Of a stretch of 64,000 nt of DNA, positions 49,717-59,727 are shown piece after piece (position 1 is the stretch's first letter; the number at the start of each line of letters is the position of its first letter). The position numbers and the translations under genes are program-made. The DNA comes from Acanthamoeba sp. SK_2022b (lineage: Eukaryota; Discosea; Longamoebia; Acanthamoebidae): NCBI GenBank assembly GCA_027943245.1, contig JANDJZ010001746.1, positions 1 to 64,000 of the forward strand. The letters run 5' to 3'. Under the pieces are notes generated by a model. It was not told the origin of the DNA, did not search any database, and worked only from the letters and a program-made list of their open reading frames with translations.

Positions 49717-49980
49717 ATGAAAATTAAAACTACCGTTGCAACCCTGAGCGTTCTGTCCATGCTTTCATTTGGTGCATTCGCAGCACAATCTGTTGACGCA
49801 ACTCAGGCCGCAAAACTGCAGCCGGCCGGTGTGATCACCGTGAGCGGCGTTGCCGCAGCGCCTTCCGACATTCGCCAGGCGCTGTCCGACAAAGCTGACG
49901 CCAAAGGGGCAACCGCTTACCGCGTGATCGAAGCCCGCAATGACGGCAACTTCCACGCGACCGCTGAAATCTACAAATAA
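49717..49980 (+). CDS. yhcN: YhcN-like DUF1471 (YdgH/BhsA/McbA) periplasmic protein, copy 1
   Basis: This 87-residue precursor has a signal peptide (KIKTTVATLSVLSMLSFGAFA, cleavage before AQ) and one DUF1471 domain: VITVSGVAAAPSDIRQALSDKADAKGATAYRVIEARNDGNFHATAEIYK. Members are stress- and biofilm-related secreted proteins; E. coli YhcN also follows argR and responds to acid and peroxide. ATG 49717 gives better spacing than 49714 and equals the length of the second copy. Confidence 0.88.
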   Translation: MKIKTTVATLSVLSMLSFGAFAAQSVDATQAAKLQPAGVITVSGVAAAPSDIRQALSDKADAKGATAYRVIEARNDGNFHATAEIYK

Positions 49981-50100
49981 GTACCGGCATTACCCGGCAA
50001 CGGGCAATACATCTCTGGAATCAAACGCTGTCGTAACGGCCTTCAAGAATAAAAATCGCTGCCAAGCCCTTCCAGGCTGTTATGACCAAGGATCGCTATC

Positions 50101-50364
50101 ATGAACATGAAAACTACTGTTGCTGCACTCGGCCTGCTGTCTGTCATCTCCTTCGGCGCTTCTGCCGCCCAGTTGGTGACTAACGATCAGACCGCCAACC
50201 TGCAATCTATCGGCACCATTACCGTCAGCGGCATCGACGGCGCGCCGACCGACATTCGCCAGGCGTTGTCGGAAAAAGCCGACGCGAAAGGCGCAACCGC
50301 CTACCGCGTGATCGAAGCGCGTAATGAAGGCAACTACCACGCCACCGCCGAGATTTACAAATAA
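50101..50364 (+). CDS. yhcN: YhcN-like DUF1471 periplasmic protein, copy 2
   Basis: This is an 87-residue tandem paralogue of the preceding gene, with its own signal peptide (cleavage before AQ) and DUF1471 domain. The C-terminal ~38 residues differ from copy 1 at only a few positions (Asp/Glu, Phe/Tyr swaps), while the mature N-terminus (AQLVTNDQTANLQSIGT) differs more. The 120-bp gap to copy 1 has no clear terminator; a good terminator follows this copy, so they may be one transcript. Confidence 0.88.
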   Translation: MNMKTTVAALGLLSVISFGASAAQLVTNDQTANLQSIGTITVSGIDGAPTDIRQALSEKADAKGATAYRVIEARNEGNYHATAEIYK

Positions 50365-50480
50365 CAACTCTGGGAACGGCTTTGCAGAGCTGATTACCCT
50401 CGTCACTGCCACTGCCGAGTTCTGACGCAAACGCCGATTTCCCAGAGACCCTCTCGTCGTCCTATCCGACGAACCCCGTT

Positions 50481-50504
50481 GCCCTCGCTCGCGAGGGCTT
50501 TTTT
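50481..50504 (+). terminator. Terminator of the yhcN-like pair
   Basis: GCCCTCGC-TC-GCGAGGGC followed directly by six Ts. Confidence 0.92.
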
Positions 50505-50512
50505 ATGGACGT

Positions 50513-50534
50513 AAAAAAGGCCGCGAATGCGGCC
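50513..50534 (-). terminator. mpl terminator
   Basis: GGCCGC-GAAT-GCGGCC; on the minus strand the stem is followed by six Ts, 28 bp after the mpl stop. Confidence 0.85.
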
Positions 50535-50561
50535 CTTGGATTGTCTGATGCGGCTGAGCGA

Positions 50562-51941
50562 TCAGTAGGTCACTTTCGGTTCCTGCTTTTTCGCCAGCGC
50601 GTCCAGCAGACGATCGTGAATGCCGCCGAAGCCGCCGTTGCTCATCACCAGAATGTGATCGCCCGGCTGTGCGGTTTTCACCACCATGTCCACCAGCGTG
50701 TCGAGATCCGCGCTCCAGTGCGCCGGCTGCACGCAGGCATCCGCCACTTCCGCCACCTGCCACGGAATGTGGTGCGGCTGGAACAGGAACACTTCGTCGG
50801 CGCGGCCGAGCGAAGGTGCCAGATCGTTTTTGCTGATGCCCATTTTCATGGTGTTGGAGCGCGGTTCCAGCACCGCCAGAATGCGCGCCGTGCCACCGAC
50901 CTTGCCGCGCAGCGCGGCCAGAGTGGCGAGGATCGCCGTCGGGTGGTGTGCGAAGTCGTCGTAAACCGTGACGCCGTTGGCTTCGCCACGCAGTTCCAGA
51001 CGGCGGCGGGCGTTGATGAAATCGCCCAACGCGCGGCAGGCGTCCGCCGGCTGCACGCCGACATGACGGGTAGCGGCGATGGCCATCAGGCCGTTATGCA
51101 TGTTGTGCTCGCCCACCAGCGCCCAGTTCACTTCGCCGACCTGTTCGCCGTCGAGGAACACCGCGTAATGGCTGGCGTCCGGCGCCAGCTTCTGCGCGCG
51201 CCAGGTGCCCTCTTCCCCCACCAGCTCCTGCTCGCTCCAGCAGCCCATCGCCATCACCTGCTTCAGGTGGCTGTCGTTGTCCGGCAGGATGATCTTGCCT
51301 TTGCCCGGCACCAGACGCACCAGGTGGTGGAACTGTTTCTGGATGGCTTTCAGATCGTCGAAGATATCGGCGTGATCGAACTCCAGGTTATTCATGATCA
51401 GCGTGCGCGGGCTGTAGTGCACGAACTTGGAGCGCTTGTCGAAGAACGCGCAGTCATACTCGTCGGCCTCGATCACGAAGAACGGGCTGCCGCCAAGGCG
51501 AGCCGAAACGTCGAAGTTGCCGGGCACGCCGCCGATAACGAAGCCGGGCTGGTAGCCGCAGGCCTCGAGGATCCAGGTCGCCATGCCGGCGGTGGTGGTT
51601 TTGCCGTGGGTGCCGGCAACCGCCAGTACCCAGCGATCGCGCAATACGGCGTCGTGCAGCCACTGCGGGCCGGAAACGTAAGGAATGCCACGCTCCAGCA
51701 CCGCCTCCACGCACGGGTTGCCACGCGTCATGGCGTTGCCGATGATCACCAGATCCGGCGCCGGATCCAGCTGGGCTGGATCATAACCCTGAATAAGATC
51801 GATCCCCTGGTTCTCCAGCAGCGTGCTCATCGGCGGATAGACGTTGGCGTCCGAACCGGTGACGTCATGCCCCAGTGAGCGCGCCAGCATCGCCAACCCG
51901 CCCATAAAGGTGCCACAGATCCCAAGAATGTGAATGCGCAT
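50562..51941 (-). CDS. mpl: Mpl, UDP-MurNAc:L-alanyl-gamma-D-glutamyl-meso-DAP ligase
   Basis: Mpl reattaches recovered murein tripeptide to UDP-MurNAc in peptidoglycan recycling. The 459-residue Mur-ligase-family protein begins MRIHILGICGTFMGGLAMLA, has the ATP loop AVAGTHGKTTTAGMATWIL, the metal/substrate motif VIEADEYDCAFFDKRSKF, NNLEFDHADIF and DDFAHHPTAI. ATG 51941 matches the family N-terminus; longer in-frame readings run into the fbp promoter. It is divergent from fbp, as in E. coli. Confidence 0.96.
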   Translation of the reverse strand: MRIHILGICGTFMGGLAMLARSLGHDVTGSDANVYPPMSTLLENQGIDLIQGYDPAQLDPAPDLVIIGNAMTRGNPCVEAVLERGIPYVSGPQWLHDAVLRDRWVLAVAGTHGKTTTAGMATWILEACGYQPGFVIGGVPGNFDVSARLGGSPFFVIEADEYDCAFFDKRSKFVHYSPRTLIMNNLEFDHADIFDDLKAIQKQFHHLVRLVPGKGKIILPDNDSHLKQVMAMGCWSEQELVGEEGTWRAQKLAPDASHYAVFLDGEQVGEVNWALVGEHNMHNGLMAIAATRHVGVQPADACRALGDFINARRRLELRGEANGVTVYDDFAHHPTAILATLAALRGKVGGTARILAVLEPRSNTMKMGISKNDLAPSLGRADEVFLFQPHHIPWQVAEVADACVQPAHWSADLDTLVDMVVKTAQPGDHILVMSNGGFGGIHDRLLDALAKKQEPKVTY

Positions 51942-52110
51942 AGGTTTCTCATGTGAGTGCATCGAATGTCGGCATATTCTAACGCTCAGAATCGTCCAGA
52001 AGAAATGGATTTGCCTATGAATGGCGCGCATCTTTGGGCTACACTGCACGCGAAAACGTTGGCGGTTTGTTAACAGGCCGCTATCCATCCGTAGATTCAG
52101 GGATTGTGTC

Positions 52111-53115
52111 ATGAAAACGTTAGGCGAATTTATCGTCGAGAAACAGCACGACTTCTCGCACGCCACCGGCGAGCTGACCGCGTTACTTTCTGCAATTAAA
52201 CTGGGCGCCAAAATCATCCACCGCGACATCAACAAGGCCGGCCTGGTTGATATTCTGGGAACCAGCGGGGTGTCCAACGTACAGGGCGAAGTTCAGATGA
52301 AACTGGACCTGTACGCGAACGAAAAACTGAAAGCGGCGTTGAAAGCGCGTGGTGAAGTTGCGGGTATCGCTTCCGAAGAAGAAGATGAAATCGTGATATT
52401 CGACGGCGAGCGAGCTGAAAATGCCAAGTATGTCGTTTTGATGGATCCGTTGGACGGTTCGTCCAACATCGATGTCAACGTCTCGGTCGGTACGATTTTC
52501 TCTATCTACCGTCGCATCACGCCGGTCGGCACGCCGGTGACCGAAGAAGACTTCCTGCAGCCGGGCAGCGCCCAGGTCGCAGCGGGTTATGTGGTTTACG
52601 GTTCGTCCACCATGCTGGTGTACACCACCGGTTACGGCGTCCACGCCTTTACTTATGACCCGTCTCTGGGCGTATTCTGCCTCTCCCACGAGAAAGTGCG
52701 CTTCCCGGCGAGCGGCAACATGTATTCCATCAACGAAGGCAACTACATCAAGTTCCCTCTCGGCGTGAAGAAATACATCAAATACTGCCAGGAGCAGGAT
52801 GAAGCGACGCAGCGCCCTTACACCTCGCGCTACATCGGTTCTCTGGTAGCGGACTTCCACCGCAACCTGCTGAAAGGCGGCATCTACATCTACCCAAGCA
52901 CCGCCAGCCACCCGCAAGGCAAGCTGCGTCTGCTGTACGAATGCAACCCGATGGCGTTCCTGGCCGAACAGGCCGGCGGTAAGGCCAGCGACGGCAAAAA
53001 CCGCATTCTGGACATCACGCCGGTGAAACTGCACCAGCGCGCGCCATTCTTCGTCGGCACCAAGTCGATGGTAGAAGACGCAGAACGCTTCATCGCCGAA
53101 AACCCGGACGAGTAA
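52111..53115 (+). CDS. fbp: Fructose-1,6-bisphosphatase class 1
   Basis: Gluconeogenic enzyme that hydrolyses fructose 1,6-bisphosphate. The 334-residue protein has [10 protein letters not shown], the metal site [26 protein letters not shown], and C-terminal [23 protein letters not shown] 52111 begins [12 protein letters not shown], as in E. coli Fbp. It converges on the chemoreceptor gene. Confidence 0.97.
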   Translation: MKTLGEFIVEKQHDFSHATGELTALLSAIKLGAKIIHRDINKAGLVDILGTSGVSNVQGEVQMKLDLYANEKLKAALKARGEVAGIASEEEDEIVIFDGERAENAKYVVLMDPLDGSSNIDVNVSVGTIFSIYRRITPVGTPVTEEDFLQPGSAQVAAGYVVYGSSTMLVYTTGYGVHAFTYDPSLGVFCLSHEKVRFPASGNMYSINEGNYIKFPLGVKKYIKYCQEQDEATQRPYTSRYIGSLVADFHRNLLKGGIYIYPSTASHPQGKLRLLYECNPMAFLAEQAGGKASDGKNRILDITPVKLHQRAPFFVGTKSMVEDAERFIAENPDE

Positions 53116-53127
53116 CGCGTTCTTTGC

Positions 53128-53154
53128 AAGGGTTCGGCGCCGCGCCGAACCCTT
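53128..53154. terminator. Terminator between convergent fbp and chemoreceptor genes
   Basis: AAGGGTTCGGCG/CGCCGAACCCTT, a 12-bp perfect stem with a 3-nt loop; T runs on both sides are short. Confidence 0.75.
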
Positions 53155-53160
53155 ATCGCC

Positions 53161-54714
53161 TTACAGCTTGAACGCCGCCATGCTCTGCGCCAGCAGCTGA
53201 GCCTGATCTTCCAGCGAGCGCGTCGCCGCCGCCGACTCTTCCACCAGCGCCGCATTCTGCTGCGCCACCTGATCCATCTGCGCCACCGCCAGGTTCACCT
53301 GTTCGATGCCGCTGCTTTGTTCCCGCGTCGCCGCCGAGATCTCACGCATCAGCGCCGTGACCCGGCCCACTTCGCCGGTGATGCCGCTCATGGTCTGCGC
53401 CGCCGACTCCACCATCTGCTCGCCTTCCTGCACCCGGTTTTGCGACGCTTCGATCAACCCTTTGATCTCTTTCGCCGACTGGGCGCTGCGCTGCGCCAGA
53501 TTGCGCACTTCGCCGGCCACCACCGCGAAACCGCGGCCCTGTTCGCCGGCACGCGCCGCCTCTACCGCCGCGTTCAGCGCCAGGATATTGGTCTGGAAGG
53601 CGATGCCGTCCATCACGCTGATGATGTCGGCGATGCGGCGCGAGCTGTCGGTGATCGCCTGCATCTTGCTCATCACCTGGCTGACCACGTCGCTGCCCTG
53701 GTTGGCGATATCGGACACGCTCAGCGCCAGTTGGTTAGCCTGTTCGCAGTTCTCGGCGTTCATTTTCACCGTCGAGGTCAGCTGTTCCATGCTGGCGGCG
53801 GTCTCTTCCAGCGACGCGGCCGATTCTTCGGTGCGCTGCGCCAGATGCAGGTTGCCGGCCGCCAGTTCGCGTGAACCGGTGTCGATCTGGCTGCTGGCGT
53901 CACGCACTTTGCTGACCGAACTGGCCAGCGCCTGCTGCATGCGCTGCATCGCCCGCACCAGGCGGCCCATCTCGGTATCCCCCTCGCCGCGGATCTCATG
54001 GGTCAGATCGCCGCCGGCGATGTGTTCCAGCTGCGCGATGGACTCGTCCAGCGGGCGCAGAATGATCACCCGCAGCGCGAACCAGGCCAGCACCGCCAGC
54101 AGCACGCTCAGCAGGCCCGCCACCACGATCAGCGAGATCTTGGTGCTGGCGTTGTTTTCCGCGTCATACACCTGCTGCGCGCCAAGCTTCATCGCGAAAC
54201 TGCGGAAATCGGTGAGATCCTTTTCGAACGCGATGCTCAGCGCGGAGATGCGCGTTTCCTGGATGTGATAATACTCATCGATCTTGCCGGCCTTAATGGC
54301 GGCGGCCATCGGCTTCACGCCCTGCTCCAGATAGGCACGGTAGCTGTTTTGCAGGCGGTTGGAGAGTTCACGGCCGCGATCGGTCACGGTGCCGACGCCG
54401 ACAAAGCGTGCCATTTCCTTGTTCGACTGCTCGAGGTAACCGTAGATGCGGCCCACGGTGGCGTCGGAGACATCGACCTGGCCGATCTCCCGTTGGCGCA
54501 CCGCCAGCGAAGCGGCGGTTCGGGCGCGCAGCGTCAGGTTGGAGCTGTTGGCCAGCGAGCCCAGCTCTTCGCCGAGGATCTGGTTAAGGGTATGGATCGA
54601 GCGCGATCCTTCGTTAATCGCGTTGACGCCAATAACGCTGACCATGATCAGCAGCATGGTCATCAGGCTCAGCAGGGCGATCAGCCCAGCCTTCACCGTA
54701 ATCTTTTTTAGCAT
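53161..54714 (-). CDS. Methyl-accepting chemotaxis protein (Tar/Tsr-type)
   Basis: This 517-residue transmembrane chemoreceptor has TM1 at ~10-31, a periplasmic four-helix TarH-like ligand domain (~33-190), TM2 (~192-215), a HAMP domain ([23 protein letters not shown]), methylation helices, and the highly conserved signalling tip [45 protein letters not shown]. It ends AFKL with no NWETF-type CheR-binding pentapeptide, so it resembles a low-abundance receptor that relies on others for methylation. Ligand unknown. It is not at this place in E. coli. Confidence 0.93.
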   Translation of the reverse strand: MLKKITVKAGLIALLSLMTMLLIMVSVIGVNAINEGSRSIHTLNQILGEELGSLANSSNLTLRARTAASLAVRQREIGQVDVSDATVGRIYGYLEQSNKEMARFVGVGTVTDRGRELSNRLQNSYRAYLEQGVKPMAAAIKAGKIDEYYHIQETRISALSIAFEKDLTDFRSFAMKLGAQQVYDAENNASTKISLIVVAGLLSVLLAVLAWFALRVIILRPLDESIAQLEHIAGGDLTHEIRGEGDTEMGRLVRAMQRMQQALASSVSKVRDASSQIDTGSRELAAGNLHLAQRTEESAASLEETAASMEQLTSTVKMNAENCEQANQLALSVSDIANQGSDVVSQVMSKMQAITDSSRRIADIISVMDGIAFQTNILALNAAVEAARAGEQGRGFAVVAGEVRNLAQRSAQSAKEIKGLIEASQNRVQEGEQMVESAAQTMSGITGEVGRVTALMREISAATREQSSGIEQVNLAVAQMDQVAQQNAALVEESAAATRSLEDQAQLLAQSMAAFKL

Positions 54715-54925
54715 GAGTTCTTCCCGGCTTCAGAATAGTGAGATCAGACGTAGTAGGGGTGGCAAAACGCGGAGCCAGCTTTGCTGGCTCATTATTGTTT
54801 GTTGAAGTTATCGGCAGGCGAAGGCAAAACTTCATGCCGCGGCGGGATTAATCTGGAAATTCTCCGTGCGCCGGCACGCTGGGTTTTCAACGATGAAAAG
54901 GGCAGGAAATCGCAAAAGAGTCCGC

Positions 54926-54931
54926 TATAAT
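54926..54931 (+). promoter_or_regulatory. Probable -10 of the ppa promoter
   Basis: A consensus TATAAT lies 43 bp before the ppa ATG. The -35 region is not recognisable. The rest of the 260-bp divergent gap shows nothing else clear. Confidence 0.55.
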
Positions 54932-54974
54932 AGCCGCCACTCCATTTCTGGTTTGATGATTAAAGGAAACCGAC

Positions 54975-55505
54975 ATGAGCTTGAATCTGGTCCCTGCTGG
55001 CAAAGACCTGCCGGAAGACATCTACGTAGTAATCGAAATCCCGGCCAACGCCGATCCAATCAAATACGAAATCGACAAAGAAACCGGCGCGCTGTTCGTT
55101 GACCGTTTCATGTCCACCGCGATGTTCTACCCGTGCAACTACGGCTACATCAACCACACCCTGTCTCTGGACGGTGACCCGGTTGACGTGCTGGTCCCAA
55201 CCCCATACCCGCTGCAGCCGGGCTCCGTGATCCGCTGCCGTCCGGTTGGCGTGCTGAAGATGACCGACGAAGCCGGTGAAGACGCCAAGCTGGTTGCGGT
55301 ACCGCACAGCAAGCTGACCAAAGAGTACGATCACGTGAAAGACGTGAACGACCTGCCGGAACTGCTGAAAGCCCAGATCGCTCACTTCTTCGAGCACTAC
55401 AAAGATCTGGAAAAAGGCAAATGGGTGAAAGTGGAAGGCTGGGCAGACGCTGCCGCAGCTAAAGCGGAAATCATCGCCTCCTTCGAACGCGCTGCCAAGA
55501 AGTAA
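54975..55505 (+). CDS. ppa: Inorganic pyrophosphatase
   Basis: Essential family I soluble pyrophosphatase. The 176-residue protein begins [32 protein letters not shown] and has the metal motif DGDPVDVLV plus [21 protein letters not shown] precedes the ATG. Length equals E. coli Ppa. Confidence 0.98.
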   Translation: MSLNLVPAGKDLPEDIYVVIEIPANADPIKYEIDKETGALFVDRFMSTAMFYPCNYGYINHTLSLDGDPVDVLVPTPYPLQPGSVIRCRPVGVLKMTDEAGEDAKLVAVPHSKLTKEYDHVKDVNDLPELLKAQIAHFFEHYKDLEKGKWVKVEGWADAAAAKAEIIASFERAAKK

Positions 55506-55524
55506 TGCCAGCCGCCGTCCGATG

Positions 55525-55557
55525 AAAAAACACCGCTCATTGAGCGGTGTTTTTTTT
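55525..55557. terminator. Bidirectional terminator of ppa and ytfP
   Basis: AAAAAACACCGCTC-ATT-GAGCGGTGTTTTTTTT forms a stem with a T run on each strand between the convergent genes. Confidence 0.92.
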
Positions 55558-55558
55558 C

Positions 55559-55906
55559 TTACTGTTCGTCGAGACGCTTCAGCCAGTCGCCGCTGGTAAT
55601 CCGCGGGTAACCGTCCACGCTGTGTTTGTACAGGTAGATCCACGCACTCCCATAAGGCGTCTGAATCAGCTCGCGCTTATAGTCCTTGGTGTTGCTTTTC
55701 AGTTCGTCCAGCTCTGCCAGAATCGATGAGTTAATACGATACACCTCGCAATGTATCGTGCCCTCTCCAGGGATCGCCGCCGGGTAATGGCCCAGATTAT
55801 AAATCTGATAGCCTTCGAGCTCGTGCTCGCCGAGCCATTGGGCGTTGGTCATCCAATGGCTGTTTCCCTGTTTGCGCCGTAAACTGCCGTAGACAATTAT
55901 TCGCAT
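55559..55906 (-). CDS. ytfP: YtfP, gamma-glutamylcyclotransferase-fold protein
   Basis: This 115-residue GGCT/AIG2-like protein starts MRIIVYGSLRRKQGNSHWM (substrate loop YGSLR) and contains GHYPAAIPGEGTIHCEVYRI and ELDELKSNTKDYKRELI; the Glu expected in the catalytic area is plausible but not verified. E. coli YtfP has the same length and place. Substrate unknown. It begins two bases after the tamB stop and is probably coupled to it. Confidence 0.93.
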   Translation of the reverse strand: MRIIVYGSLRRKQGNSHWMTNAQWLGEHELEGYQIYNLGHYPAAIPGEGTIHCEVYRINSSILAELDELKSNTKDYKRELIQTPYGSAWIYLYKHSVDGYPRITSGDWLKRLDEQ

Positions 55907-55908
55907 CG

Positions 55909-58900
55909 CTAAAACTCAAACTGATAGAGCAAATCTAATGCCTGGTCGAGACCAGACACCGCTTCAAGATACAACTTAGGCATCAGGCGATAACGCAACG
56001 TCAGCGTGGCCAGCGAGTCGAAAATGCCCACCCCATATTTTACTTGTAAGCCTGGGAGGACATAGCCGCTCACGACAACCTGGGAATTGTCGCCAACCCC
56101 CTGAGTGTCCAGAGCCAAATTACTCACGCCGAATGCCTCGCCGATTTTACCCACAAGTTGACCACTTTGTGCAACCCCCATGCCGATTAACATCGAGGTC
56201 ATGGCGTTGCCGTCGGCGCCGGAGCTGCTCAAGCCCTGGCCGCGCAGCAGATAAGACAAGGCTTCTTGCTGCGATTTGGCCGGATCGGAGAACACTTCCA
56301 GCTTCGGCGCATCCGCCAGGCCGGTCACGCGCACGCCGGCGGTCACATCGTCCTCGGTGGATTCCGGGTTGCGGATCGCCTCGATATTCAGCAGCGGCTG
56401 ATCCGGCGGGCCGGAGAACATCAGCTGCCCTTTACGCACGATCAAATCCTGACCATAAGCATGGAATCGGCCGGAAGGGATGTCAATCTGGCCGTTGAGG
56501 CCCAGCCCTTTCTTGTCCTGCACCACCTTCAGATCGCCCTTCAAGCGGGCTTTCAGGCCAAAGGCGTCCAGCCGCACGTCGTTGCCGACGTGGATCATCA
56601 GATTGCTGTTGATCGGGATCGACGCGGTCTTCGGTTGAATCGGCTTCAGCTGGTCGTCCAGCATCACCTCGTCGGAAGAGACGCCCACCGCGCTTTCCGG
56701 CAGCTCCTGCACCGTGATGCGCGCCCAGGGAATATCGACCTTGCCGTTGAGCGAGAACAGCTGCGGCGTGGCTTCAAACACCAGATCCGGCGACACGTCG
56801 ATGCGGATCATCGGCGGCACCGTCACCCGCAGCTTGTCGCCCTTGGCGGCAATGCGCGCACGCCAGGCGTTGATATCGCGCCAGTCGGCATCACCCGCCA
56901 GATTCAGCTGGCCGCGCGTGGTGCTGAGCAACCCTTCCAGCGTCGAGGTCATGCCGTTGAAATTCACCGCCAGCCGCGCGTCGGTCATGTCGAACGGCAT
57001 CCAGTGCCCCTGCACCTTCGCCCGATCCAACGCCAGGCGCCCGAACACCAGCGGCTTCTGCGCGCTGCCGCCCAGGCGCAGGTTGGCGTTCAGCATGCCC
57101 GCCGCGCTTTCGCCCTTCATCAGCGCCGGGTTGATCAGCGCCAGCGAGATGTTGGTGATATTGACGTTGCCGCTGATGGTGCGCCGCACCTGCGGATCCG
57201 CCACCTGGATATTGCCGTCGAACTGGCCGTTGTTGGTCAGTTTGATCCGCCAGTCGGCCTGCGCGCGGCCGTTGTTCAAGCCGGCGTTGAGGGTCAGCGT
57301 ATCGAAGGCGACCGGCAGCGCGTTGCCCTGCACCTGCTGCACCACCTTGACGCCGTTGCCGGCCAGCGTGACTTTCGCCTCCGGCAGCGCGCCGCCCGGC
57401 TTCCAGCTGACGTCGGCCCGGCCGGTGAACACGCCGCTCAGGGCGGTGTCCGGGCCGAGGAACGGCTTGATCATCGCCAGGTCGAACCGGTTGAGCACCA
57501 CGCTGGCCTGGCCGCTCTGGCCGGCTTCAATGGTCTTAGGCACGCACAGCTCGGCGTTCGGGTTCTGCCAACAGTGCGGCCCGACGCTGATTTTCTGCTC
57601 GGTGTTCAGGTAGTCCAGCGCGATGGCGCGCGTCAGGCGCCATTCCCCGACCGGCGTATCGAAACGGGTGTTGTTCAGATTGCCGCGCCAGCGCTGCTGC
57701 TGACGATCGAAGCTGCCCTGCAGCGCCAGCTGGCCGGAGACCGGCTTGCCGTCAATCTTCAGCTGCAGCTGGTGCTGCTTCTCGCTGCCTTTGGCGTCGA
57801 GGGTCAGCAGGCTGACCTCCAGCGCATCCTGCTTCAGCTGTTCGACGCGTACCGCCAGCTGCCCCTGGATCTGATCCGTGGAGCGCACGTCGCCATCGAT
57901 CTTCACGCGGTTGATGCGCAGCGCCTGCCACTGCAAGCCGGAAGCGGTCAAATCCGCCAGCAGCTGCGGCGCCTGCAGATTGCCGCGCAGCTTCAGCAGC
58001 CCTTTGGCGGTGCCGCCCAGGCCCGGCAGCGCGCCGTCCAGACGCGGCGCGTCGATGTTGGCGTCCAGGTTCCAGCTCTTCTCGTCCAGCTGCCCTTTGA
58101 CGTTCAGTTGGTTGCGCCCCAGCGCCAGATCGATACCGGGGATTTTCCACTGCCCGGCGGCGTTGCCGCTCAGTGTACCGCGCGCCGTGACCTTGTTCTG
58201 CTTCACGTTGCCGTCCAGCTGCAATACCGGCACCTGCAGCTGCCAGCTGCCGCCGTGCAGGCTGCCGCGCGTGGTGATCTTCCCATCCAGCTTCGCCGGC
58301 CATTCCGGCCACTGCTTGGCGGTATTGATGCCGCTCAGCGTCAATTGCGAGGTCCAGCTGATGGCTTTGCTCCAGTCCACCAGCGCGGTAAGATCGGTAT
58401 TGCCCTGCAGCGCCGCCAGGCGCAGGCGCTCCAGCTTGAACTGCTCGACGTTGCCTTTGCCGTCCAGCGTCAGCACCGCCGGCGGCAAGTCCTGGCCTTT
58501 CAGATTGGCGCGCGTCGACAGCGCGTAGTCGGTCGCCTTGCCGTTAAAGCGCAGGCGGAAGTCATTGACCTGATACTGCGCCTCGCCGCTCAGCGGCCAT
58601 TTCAGCTGCTTGCTCTGCAACGTCAGCGCCAGCGGCAGGCCGGCTTCGGCCAGCCGGGTTTGCACATCGAGCTGGGCGCCGACCGGGCCGGACAGGTTCA
58701 GCGCCACCTTCAGCTCGTCACGCAGCCCACCGCCGATGTTCAGCTTCACCTTCTCGCCCTTCAGCGGTTCGATATTCAGCGCGCTGTTGGCGGTCAGGGC
58801 CACCGGCCAGTCGCCGGTCAGGGTTGCCTGCCCCTGCACTGACAGCGTGCCCTGAGGCGACTTCACGTCGAAGTTGTCCAGTTGGATATGCTGATCCTGC

Positions 58901-59727
58901 GTGCTGGCCTGCAGTAACAGGCTCGTGATTAGCACGTCGGTATCGCCGGTCAAACGCAGCTGCTCGCCGCTGATCTCTTTGACGGTGATATCCAACGGCA
59001 GGCGGATGTCCGGCAGATCCGGCAACAGCGGTTTGGCGAACAGTTCTTTCAGCGTTTCGCCCAGCGGCTTCTCTTCCGGCTGAGGTGCCGGCTTCGCCGC
59101 GTCGGTAACCTGCTCGCCGACCTTTTTCGCCACCTCGACCGCCGGCTGCACCGCTTCCGGCAACGGGTTTTGCGGCGTTTTCGGCAAGGCGATCAGCAGC
59201 GAGCCGATCTTGGTCGGCATCAGCGTCAGCGCGCGCTCTTGCCACTGCGCGCCGGTGCGGAACTCGGCCAGAGAGATGGCGGTGTCGTCGACGGTGACCT
59301 TGACGTTGTTCAACGCCAACAGGCGCAGCGTGATAGGGTAAGGCGTACTGAGATTGGTGGTCGGCTCACTGCTCTCCTCCACCGGCGCGGAAGGCGCCAT
59401 CGCTTTGGTGTTCACCGCCACGTCCACATCCTGGGCGGTCAAGGCATTGACGCACAGCGAGCTGCGTTTAAAGCAGGACAGGTCAAGGGAGAGATGGAAC
59501 TGCCCGGCGTTGACCGTCACGCCCGGCATCTGATATTTCACGCCCTTCAGCGTCAGATCGCGCCAGCCGCCGCTGACGCCGGCGATCTCCAGCCCCGGCA
59601 CCCAGCGCGCCGCGCCGTTGATGACCATATGCAAGCCGGTGGTGGTGCCTATCAGGAAGGCCAGGCCGCCGATCAGCAACAGCAGAACGACCAGAAATCC
59701 GAGACAAATCTTTTTAACCAGGCTCAT
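55909..59727 (-). CDS. tamB: TamB, inner-membrane-anchored lipid/protein transport bridge
   Basis: TamB is an AsmA-like protein spanning the periplasm, implicated in phospholipid transport to the outer membrane and, with TamA, in outer-membrane protein insertion. The 1272-residue protein has an N-terminal membrane anchor (~6-28), a long repetitive beta region (Leu/Thr/Gly-rich strands), a Pro/Glu/Lys-rich segment near 190-230, and the conserved C-terminal DUF490 domain ending [37 protein letters not shown] strands. It overlaps tamA by four bases. Confidence 0.96.
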   Translation of the reverse strand: MSLVKKICLGFLVVLLLLIGGLAFLIGTTTGLHMVINGAARWVPGLEIAGVSGGWRDLTLKGVKYQMPGVTVNAGQFHLSLDLSCFKRSSLCVNALTAQDVDVAVNTKAMAPSAPVEESSEPTTNLSTPYPITLRLLALNNVKVTVDDTAISLAEFRTGAQWQERALTLMPTKIGSLLIALPKTPQNPLPEAVQPAVEVAKKVGEQVTDAAKPAPQPEEKPLGETLKELFAKPLLPDLPDIRLPLDITVKEISGEQLRLTGDTDVLITSLLLQASTQDQHIQLDNFDVKSPQGTLSVQGQATLTGDWPVALTANSALNIEPLKGEKVKLNIGGGLRDELKVALNLSGPVGAQLDVQTRLAEAGLPLALTLQSKQLKWPLSGEAQYQVNDFRLRFNGKATDYALSTRANLKGQDLPPAVLTLDGKGNVEQFKLERLRLAALQGNTDLTALVDWSKAISWTSQLTLSGINTAKQWPEWPAKLDGKITTRGSLHGGSWQLQVPVLQLDGNVKQNKVTARGTLSGNAAGQWKIPGIDLALGRNQLNVKGQLDEKSWNLDANIDAPRLDGALPGLGGTAKGLLKLRGNLQAPQLLADLTASGLQWQALRINRVKIDGDVRSTDQIQGQLAVRVEQLKQDALEVSLLTLDAKGSEKQHQLQLKIDGKPVSGQLALQGSFDRQQQRWRGNLNNTRFDTPVGEWRLTRAIALDYLNTEQKISVGPHCWQNPNAELCVPKTIEAGQSGQASVVLNRFDLAMIKPFLGPDTALSGVFTGRADVSWKPGGALPEAKVTLAGNGVKVVQQVQGNALPVAFDTLTLNAGLNNGRAQADWRIKLTNNGQFDGNIQVADPQVRRTISGNVNITNISLALINPALMKGESAAGMLNANLRLGGSAQKPLVFGRLALDRAKVQGHWMPFDMTDARLAVNFNGMTSTLEGLLSTTRGQLNLAGDADWRDINAWRARIAAKGDKLRVTVPPMIRIDVSPDLVFEATPQLFSLNGKVDIPWARITVQELPESAVGVSSDEVMLDDQLKPIQPKTASIPINSNLMIHVGNDVRLDAFGLKARLKGDLKVVQDKKGLGLNGQIDIPSGRFHAYGQDLIVRKGQLMFSGPPDQPLLNIEAIRNPESTEDDVTAGVRVTGLADAPKLEVFSDPAKSQQEALSYLLRGQGLSSSGADGNAMTSMLIGMGVAQSGQLVGKIGEAFGVSNLALDTQGVGDNSQVVVSGYVLPGLQVKYGVGIFDSLATLTLRYRLMPKLYLEAVSGLDQALDLLYQFEF

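Noticed and set aside
53161..54714. Assigning the chemoreceptor as Tsr, Tar or Trg
   Set aside because: The periplasmic domain does not show enough ligand-specific residues to choose one, so no gene symbol is given.
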